NCBI GenBank assembly: GCA_003993805.1
Contig: RSEF01000012.1
Location: 5,694,984-5,758,983, forward strand
From: Himantopus leucocephalus
Taxonomy: Eukaryota; Chordata; Aves; Charadriiformes; Recurvirostridae
Reading direction: 5' to 3'
DNA: 64,000 nucleotides
Shown here: in pieces, positions 59,901 to 64,000 of the stretch
Layout of the letters: every line of letters starts with the position of its first letter
Position numbering within the stretch: the first letter of the stretch is position 1
Notes under the pieces: generated by a model
Database searches by the model: none
Seen by the model: the letters and a program-made list of their open reading frames with translations, nothing else
What the model was told of the DNA's origin: nothing
Position numbers and translations under genes: made by a program

Positions 59901-62723
59901 CTCTGCCTAACTTACTATACAATTGTCCCTGTTTAGTAAAAGTGAGTAGTAGATGAGTACGCTTGGTCCAGGTTTAGAGAGTGGTGAAAGCTGGCCGCTA
60001 GGAAAGACTTTTTACTCGAGTGAGGAACAGCTAACAGCTGAGACCTTGTTGTGGTTTAACTGTCAGTGCCTGGAATGCTGCTATTCGTAAGGGAGTGTGT
60101 TGTTAAGTTAACACTGATCAGCCTTGCTTCTAAGTATAATCGACATCTGTAACAGCACAAGTAGTTTTGTGTACAGTGTAATTTCACACTGTCAATGCGC
60201 AGCAAACCCAGGGGTTGCCAGGGTCTTGTTTATAGTTGAATCCTGACACAGTAAGGCTTTGCTGATGCTGCAGTCGCTGCTGCGACACGGCTCTTGTTTC
60301 TTTATTCTCCCTGCTCCCAATGCCAGTAAGAGAAGTGAGGGACGTTGCCGTCGCTCTCCAAGAGCTGTAAAAGGGGTACTGGAAACTAGTTGTTATTTCA
60401 CAGTCCATGTCTGAGTGGGTTTATCACAAGAATAAAAAGGAGGTAGTCCATAAGGTAAAACTGGTGGTTCCTTCAGTACCCTGTTTTATTTGTATTCTCT
60501 CGTGACTCATAAGCCCAGCTCTCAGGTGTGGGAATGAAGCAGTACAGAGCTATACAGGGAAGTGGTACGTATATTTTTAAAGCACTTGCTTTCTGCTTGG
60601 TTAGCTGGCTCCAATTTTGTTTATAGCTTTGCTGTGGCAGCCAGAGACATATGGAAACGGAGGGAATATAGCTTTACATTCGTGCCCATGCCACAGCAGA
60701 GGAAAAGACGCATGGAGAAGGAAAGCAACAATCCTAAAAATGTCAAGGAGCAGGATCTGAACGTGATGCTTGTCATATTCCTTTGTTGTTTGGTCCTATT
60801 CACCTGCTGCTTCTGTTTGTAGCGTTGATCGTGCTCTATCTGGTTCCTTCTGGCAAAGCAAGTAAACAAGCGTTTTTTGATAACCTCTTCAGAAAGCAAA
60901 CTTGATGTGGCTTAATTATTTGTATTTTTTTTTAGTCTGATGAGGAAGGTGGCAAGGAAAAAGAAGGTGAAGAAGGCCAACAGAAATTTATTGCACATGT
61001 TCCAGTGCCAACTCAACAGGAGGTAAGACATAACAAAATAAAGTTGCAGAGTTGCACTTTGACTTTTGCAAGACAGAGGCCTTAATTTATGGCAGATCAT
61101 CAGTAGAGGTGTCTTCGATTTGTTATTTGTGTGACTTGACTCTGCAGCTGTTTAATCCTCTTGCAAATGCTGTGGAACTGGCCAGAATTATGGTACCGTT
61201 GCTATAACCCTTTTCACCTGAGAGTTTCCAAAACCTTCATAAGTANGCAGCTGTTTAATCCTCTTGCAAATGCTGTGGAACTGGCCAGAACTATGGTACC
61301 GTTGCTATAACCCTTTTCACCTAAGAGTTTCCAAAACCTTCATAAGTTTTACGTAAATTGGAAAGTGTCGTGGCGCTATGAACAAGATAACCCTGATTTT
61401 CTAATATATCTTCACTGTGCTTTTCTGCTGACGGTCTGACTTTTTTTTTAATTTAATGGGATGATTTCTGAATTGCAGGATTTGCTCTCATAAGTTTTCC
61501 AAAATATGTTAGTGGCATGACCTTGAATTGACTGTTATATTTTGAAACTGCTCTAGGGTATGTGTTACCTTAACAGTGACAAGTTGTTTGAAATATAACT
61601 CAGGCAAGAAGGTTCTGGAGTTAATGTATCTTTTGGTAGATGTGCCTTTACATCACACAGCATGTCACGGTTTGTCCCCTGCTGCCATCTTGTCAGATAG
61701 CAATGCTGTATTCTCCTGTGGAGTCATAATCCTGCACATTTAACAAAATACACACGTAATGGCTTGTCGAAACGGCAGGAGAGAAATAACGATTAAACAC
61801 ATCGCTCTCTGGCTGATGGTATTCTCTTAATGAAGAGAGCATAACTGAGAGTCAAAACTGTTTTTCTAATACATAATCCCTGATTTACATAGCAATCTTT
61901 TCTAATTAGACAGTGGTCAGTGTAATCTTTTACCTTTTTTAGTGGCAAATCACTCCATACCTTATGCCTATGGGATTATGCCTTTTAGGTTCTAAACTAC
62001 AAAAAGCTGCGGTTCAGAACACGTATTTTTGAGAGATGCTGTGTGCCTCTGTGCAGGTTGGACAAATATAAAATCATTATGGAGATTAAAACAAGTCTTG
62101 CAGGTTGCTGTTAGTAGATCTTAAAAGTACATGCTTGTTAAAAAATCGTGTCTTGCTGGCACTTCTAGACAAAATTTAGGTCAGAGGTTTATAGCCGTTG
62201 CTAATGTGAAAGGCACACTCGCTGAACTGTAATTTCAGGGGTGTGGACTAGTGTGGCTCAACTCTACGTGTTCTGCGTTTGTTAAAGCTGTATCTGAGAC
62301 TATTGTCTGAAACAAAATCAAAGTGACTGTACTGAGACAGAGAAATAAAATGGCAGGTAACGTCCTAATTAAAAAGGGTGGGAGCATAGATCTGAAACGA
62401 AGGCATCTGTTTTACCGCTTCTTTTGACTTCCACGAACTTCAGTTGAGTATTACAAAAGGTGCTCCTGACTCATCTTAATTCAACTGCTTTTACACTAGT
62501 ACACACCTTTACTTTCACAGTCTGTTTCCTGTGATTTTCTTCCTCCTGTCCTAATAGCACGCTAGGTTTCGGCGCCTCCATTAAGCTGAATGTCATCCTA
62601 TTTTTATATTTGCAGATTGAGGAAGCTCTCGTACGGAGAAAGAAGATGGAACTTCTTCAGAAGTATGCCAGTGAAACCCTCATGGCACAGAGTGAAGAAG
62701 CAAAAACACTTTTAGGATTGTAA
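50910..62723 (+). CDS. ISY1: ISY1: spliceosome factor Isy1 homologue, 11 coding exons
   Basis: ISY1 is a nuclear pre-mRNA splicing factor of the Prp19-associated/catalytic spliceosome (Isy1-like family). Coding segments are 50910-50912, 51138-51160, 52219-52270, 54172-54237, 55215-55257, 55425-55537, 56242-56359, 57217-57339, 59703-59812, 60936-61022 and 62616-62723. They total 846 nt (281 residues plus TAA), and all ten introns are GT-AG with frames in register. The N-terminus [20 protein letters not shown] and the segment [20 protein letters not shown] are family hallmarks. An acidic run of seven Glu lies at residues 201-207, with an S-D-E-E-containing linker near 218-221. The C-terminus ends [10 protein letters not shown]. 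The human protein is about 285 residues, and the small difference lies in the acidic region. The gene starts about 2.9 kb after the CNBP poly(A) signal on the same strand. Confidence 0.97.
51138..51160 (+). CDS. ISY1: ISY1 exon 2 (23-nt micro-exon)
   Basis: Lies between acceptor TCTTTCAG and donor CAT|GTAAGT. It encodes A2-A8 (ARNAEKA) and two bases of M9. It is short but required for the conserved N-terminus and for frame. Confidence 0.93.
51299..51398. other. Assembly gap (100 N)
   Basis: Exactly 100 N inside ISY1 intron 2, the usual placeholder for a gap of unknown size. The sequence just after it is a CR1 3' end, so the missing piece probably contains the rest of that element. Confidence 0.98.
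51399..51440 (+). mobile_element. CR1 LINE 3' terminus at gap edge
   Basis: AAGGTTCCTTCCAACCCAAA followed by CCATTCTATGATTCTGTGAT is the sense-strand end of avian CR1, including the terminal ATTCTRTG octamer repeats. The body is lost in the adjacent gap. Confidence 0.88.
51441..52218 (+). other. ISY1: ISY1 intron 2, part after the gap
   Basis: AT-rich intron sequence ending in the acceptor TTCTTTAG at 52211-52218. Nothing else was recognised. Confidence 0.7.
52219..52270 (+). CDS. ISY1: ISY1 exon 3
   Basis: Encodes the last base of M9 and T10-K26 ([17 protein letters not shown]). The donor is AAG|GTATGA. Confidence 0.95.
52271..54171 (+). other. ISY1: ISY1 intron 3
   Basis: A 1.9-kb intron with an A-rich simple stretch (about 52600-52650, CAAAAAAACAAAA-type) and a 128-bp N-joined duplication (53531-53790). 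No nested gene was recognised. Confidence 0.7.
53531..53790. repeat. ~128-bp direct duplication joined by one N
   Basis: Copy 1 is 53531-53658, N at 53659, copy 2 is 53660-53790. Both start ATTTGTGTAAGCAAGTCAGC and run in register to TAGTAGCWATTGAGA. Copy 2 has an extra GAT and about five substitutions. It lies wholly within the intron, so the protein is unaffected. Confidence 0.9.
54172..54237 (+). CDS. ISY1: ISY1 exon 4
   Basis: In-frame 66-nt exon between CAAACAG and CAG|GTAATG, encoding residues 27-48 ([10 protein letters not shown], then [12 protein letters not shown]). It is a conserved family segment. Confidence 0.96.
54352..55020 (-). mobile_element. CR1 LINE 3' end, interrupted by an insert
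   Basis: On the + strand AATCACAGAATAATTTAGAC is the complement of a CR1 3' terminus. From about 54633 the antisense CR1 pattern resumes: TTGCTCAGGGTCATGTTCAA, TTTTCAGGGATTTGGATTCC, CCTGTTCCAGTGTTTGATTA, AATTTCCCTCGTTCCAACTG. The internal ~240 bp (54394-54633) do not look like CR1. The element lies in ISY1 intron 4. Confidence 0.75.
54394..54633. other. GC/CpG-rich insert within the CR1 copy
   Basis: About 240 bp, richer in GC and CpG than its surroundings. It includes GTCCCGCCGCAGCGGGCGGC and a TTTTATGAAAAGTGTTTTATGAA direct repeat near its downstream end. It separates the CR1 3' terminus from the next CR1 block. I cannot name it. Confidence 0.5.
55215..55257 (+). CDS. ISY1: ISY1 exon 5
   Basis: A 43-nt exon after TTACCTAG, encoding residues 49-62 ([14 protein letters not shown]) and the first base of A63. 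The donor is AATG|GTAAGA. Confidence 0.95.
55425..55537 (+). CDS. ISY1: ISY1 exon 6
   Basis: After CCTCTAACAG, it encodes the end of A63 and residues 64-100 ([20 protein letters not shown], then [17 protein letters not shown]). The donor is GCC|GTAAGT. Without splicing the frame would run on into the intron and stop at 55583. Confidence 0.95.
55538..56241 (+). other. ISY1: ISY1 intron 6
   Basis: A 704-nt intron ending TTATTTTCCAG. Two chance frames (55607 and 55862) were found, and no recognisable element. Confidence 0.75.
56242..56359 (+). CDS. ISY1: ISY1 exon 7
   Basis: Encodes residues 101-139 ([20 protein letters not shown], then [19 protein letters not shown]) and the first base of P140. 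This is the most conserved part of the family. The donor is GAAC|GTAAGT. Confidence 0.97.
56360..57216 (+). other. ISY1: ISY1 intron 7
   Basis: An 857-nt intron with acceptor CTCTTGCAG. Frames at 56744-57061 (minus) and 56792-57040 (plus) overlap each other and carry no domain. Confidence 0.75.
57217..57339 (+). CDS. ISY1: ISY1 exon 8
   Basis: Encodes the end of P140 and residues 141-180 ([20 protein letters not shown], then [20 protein letters not shown]), plus the first base of V181. The donor is AAAG|GTATGT. Confidence 0.96.
57340..59702 (+). other. ISY1: ISY1 intron 8
   Basis: A 2.4-kb intron, the longest in the gene apart from the gapped one. Nothing was recognised. Frames at 58100 and 58545 look like chance. 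Confidence 0.65.
59703..59812 (+). CDS. ISY1: ISY1 exon 9 (acidic tract)
   Basis: After TTTGCTAACCAG, it encodes the end of V181 and residues 182-217: [19 protein letters not shown], seven Glu (201-207), then [10 protein letters not shown]. The GAG/GAA run is a GAG-rich simple tract in the DNA and a likely place for length variation. The donor is GAG|GTATGT. Confidence 0.95.
59813..60935 (+). other. ISY1: ISY1 intron 9
   Basis: A 1.1-kb intron ending in a T-rich tract and TTTAG. The 86-codon + frame at 60562-60822 ends in a hydrophobic stretch but has no conservation that I can recognise. Confidence 0.7.
60936..61022 (+). CDS. ISY1: ISY1 exon 10
   Basis: An 87-nt exon encoding residues 218-246 ([18 protein letters not shown], then [11 protein letters not shown]). 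The donor is GAG|GTAAGA. IAHVPVP is conserved in vertebrate ISY1. Confidence 0.96.
61023..62615 (+). other. ISY1: ISY1 intron 10
   Basis: A 1.6-kb intron ending in TATATTTGCAG. It contains the ~100-bp N-joined duplication at 61144-61347. No other element was recognised. Confidence 0.7.
61144..61347. repeat. ~100-bp direct duplication joined by one N
   Basis: Copy 1 is 61144-61245, N at 61246, copy 2 is 61247-61347. Both begin GCAGCTGTTTAATCCTCTTG and end CCTTCATAAGT. I count only two differences in about 100 bp, so allelic copies wrongly placed in tandem are likely. Confidence 0.9.
62616..62723 (+). CDS. ISY1: ISY1 exon 11 (last coding exon)
   Basis: Encodes residues 247-281 ([20 protein letters not shown], then [15 protein letters not shown]) and the TAA stop at 62721-62723. 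Confidence 0.97.
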   Translation: MEEALVRRKKMELLQKYASETLMAQSEEAKTLLGL

Positions 62724-63850
62724 TATTGCAGCAGTACGTGCTGGTTTTTGTATAATCCATCTAAAAGCGACAGGTTCATGTATTCTGGTAGCAATCACTT
62801 TTAGCTCTGGGCGTCCCTTTGGCTGGTAACAGCAAAGTGATGAAGTCACAGTGTGTGCTGCAGAAGGAAAACCATCATTTTGGTTTATCCGCGAGGATGA
62901 CTTGCACTTCAGCGCTGAAAAAGATCAAACCTAGGTTAACTTGTCTCGACACCTTCAGCAACCGTCTGCAGTCCTTTCACGTTGTGAAATGGTCTGTGCA
63001 GTGGTGCCTCTTACAGATAGAACCGCAAACCCAGTGACTCCTTAAATCCTGAAGGAAAACTGACTGATGTTACTGCTGTTCTGTCTGCTGTATCCTGACT
63101 GTAAGTGTACACATCTTTCTCATGTTGATTTTCGCTGAGCCGAGTCCAGAAGTAAATTATTCGGTTATGCCTGGCTAGTTTACCAGAATAGCCTAGAACC
63201 TGTTCAGAGGTGCCTTGGTGGCAGATCTTACGAGTGACTTCGAAGTTGATTTGGTTCTTTATTTAACACATGCAATATGTCTAAAAGCTGTTACCCTTTT
63301 TGTGGTTTGTAACCGTCCCTGGGCAAATTGCTTAAATGCTGGATATTTCAGCAACTATTGTAAATACTTCTAACTTTGCAATACCTTGTTCAAATATTTT
63401 TAGTAAAACTTATTTGCAGCCCGACGTCTTGTTCCATTCTAGCTCAAAGGATTGTGTTGTTTCCCTATTCATAGCTGAAGAATGGGCTCATAAACAGCCA
63501 TCCACGTAGGGATTTGGAGCTCTGCATCCCCTACTGCTCTTAGCTTGTGTCCTGTGACAAGAGGCAGATTACAGCGGAGCCTGTTCAGACTAATGCTGTT
63601 AAACAGGTCTGAATGAGTGAAATTTTAAATTGGACATCCGCAGCCATGGAGTAGAAGGGCTGTCTAAGGAGTATAGCATTTAACCACCAAGTAATCAAGT
63701 CTGGGACTATTTAGAGTTACTAGATGCTGCTAGTATTCAGCTCTGCCTATTGTAAATAATCCACTCCGGAACAATCGAAGCTCTAAATTATAGAGGCAAG
63801 CTTTGTCTTACTTGATGTGAATGATTAAATAAAAAAAGCCTTGTAAAAGT
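62724..63850 (+). other. ISY1: ISY1 3'UTR
   Basis: A noncoding stretch after the stop of about 1.1 kb, up to the first good poly(A) signal. The frame at 62819-63037 lies entirely in the UTR and has no domain. Confidence 0.7.
63828..63833 (+). terminator. ISY1: ISY1 poly(A) signal (proximal)
   Basis: AATAAA in TTAAATAAAAAAAGCC, followed by a GT-containing stretch (TTGTAAAAGTGGG) that could act as the downstream element. Confidence 0.6.
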
Positions 63851-63901
63851 GGGAAGCATGGCTGTGAAATTCAAATCTTGAAAAAACAAACAAAAAAAAA
63901 G

Positions 63902-63907
63902 AATAAA
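63902..63907 (+). terminator. ISY1: ISY1 poly(A) signal (distal candidate)
   Basis: A second AATAAA, 74 nt downstream, following an A-rich stretch (AAACAAACAAAAAAAA). Confidence 0.4.
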
Positions 63908-64000
63908 TCAAAAACTGAAGTATTGATAGCAAGCAGACAACTAACATTACGAACACATTCTTTTCTCTCCCTGTTAACACCACAGCTTTCTCTGCTTTGT

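Noticed and set aside
60562..60822. 86-codon ORF with a hydrophobic C-terminus in ISY1 intron 9
   Set aside because: Entirely intronic, no promoter or splice support, and no recognisable family.

Overview
This window is vertebrate genomic DNA, almost certainly from a bird. Two unfragmented multi-exon genes lie on the + strand. The repeats are sparse CR1 LINE 3' ends of avian type, the promoters are CpG islands, and the large introns and long AT-rich intergenic stretches carry no bacterial-style ORF density. The two genes are CNBP (cellular nucleic acid-binding protein, ZNF9) and ISY1 (spliceosomal Isy1 homologue), head to tail. As I recall, this is the order on human 3q21.3.

Layout. 1-37554: about 37.5 kb of AT-rich intergenic DNA in which I recognise no exon on either strand. 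It holds one clear 5'-truncated CR1 (23441-23995, minus), one faint old CR1-like remnant (about 19290), two inverted copies of an unnamed ~500-bp GC-rich repeat (24350-24845 and 33762-34292), small tandem repeats, a TA/CA microsatellite and an AT-rich hairpin. 37555-39465: a large CpG island with the CNBP promoter and untranslated exon 1. 38627-45225: CNBP intron 1. 45243-47147: the CNBP coding sequence (four coding exons, 170 residues, seven CCHC zinc knuckles), then a 3'UTR to about 48010. 48010-50640: intergenic. 50640-51260: the CpG-island promoter of ISY1. 50910-62723: the ISY1 coding sequence in 11 exons (281 residues), followed by a 3'UTR with poly(A) signals at 63828 and 63902.

Both are housekeeping genes of RNA metabolism. 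CNBP is a single-stranded RNA/DNA-binding zinc-knuckle protein and ISY1 is a factor of the catalytic spliceosome. All introns that I placed are GT-AG, and every reading frame joins cleanly to the stop codon.

Assembly quality matters here. There is one 100-N gap in ISY1 intron 2. Eight isolated Ns are present, and five of them sit exactly between two near-identical direct copies, so those duplications may be artefacts. I found no convincing new biological system. The most useful leads are the inverted GC-rich repeat pair, the N-joined duplications, a NAGNAG acceptor and the lack of an alternative exon extension in CNBP, and the absence of a DM2-type CCTG tract in CNBP intron 1.
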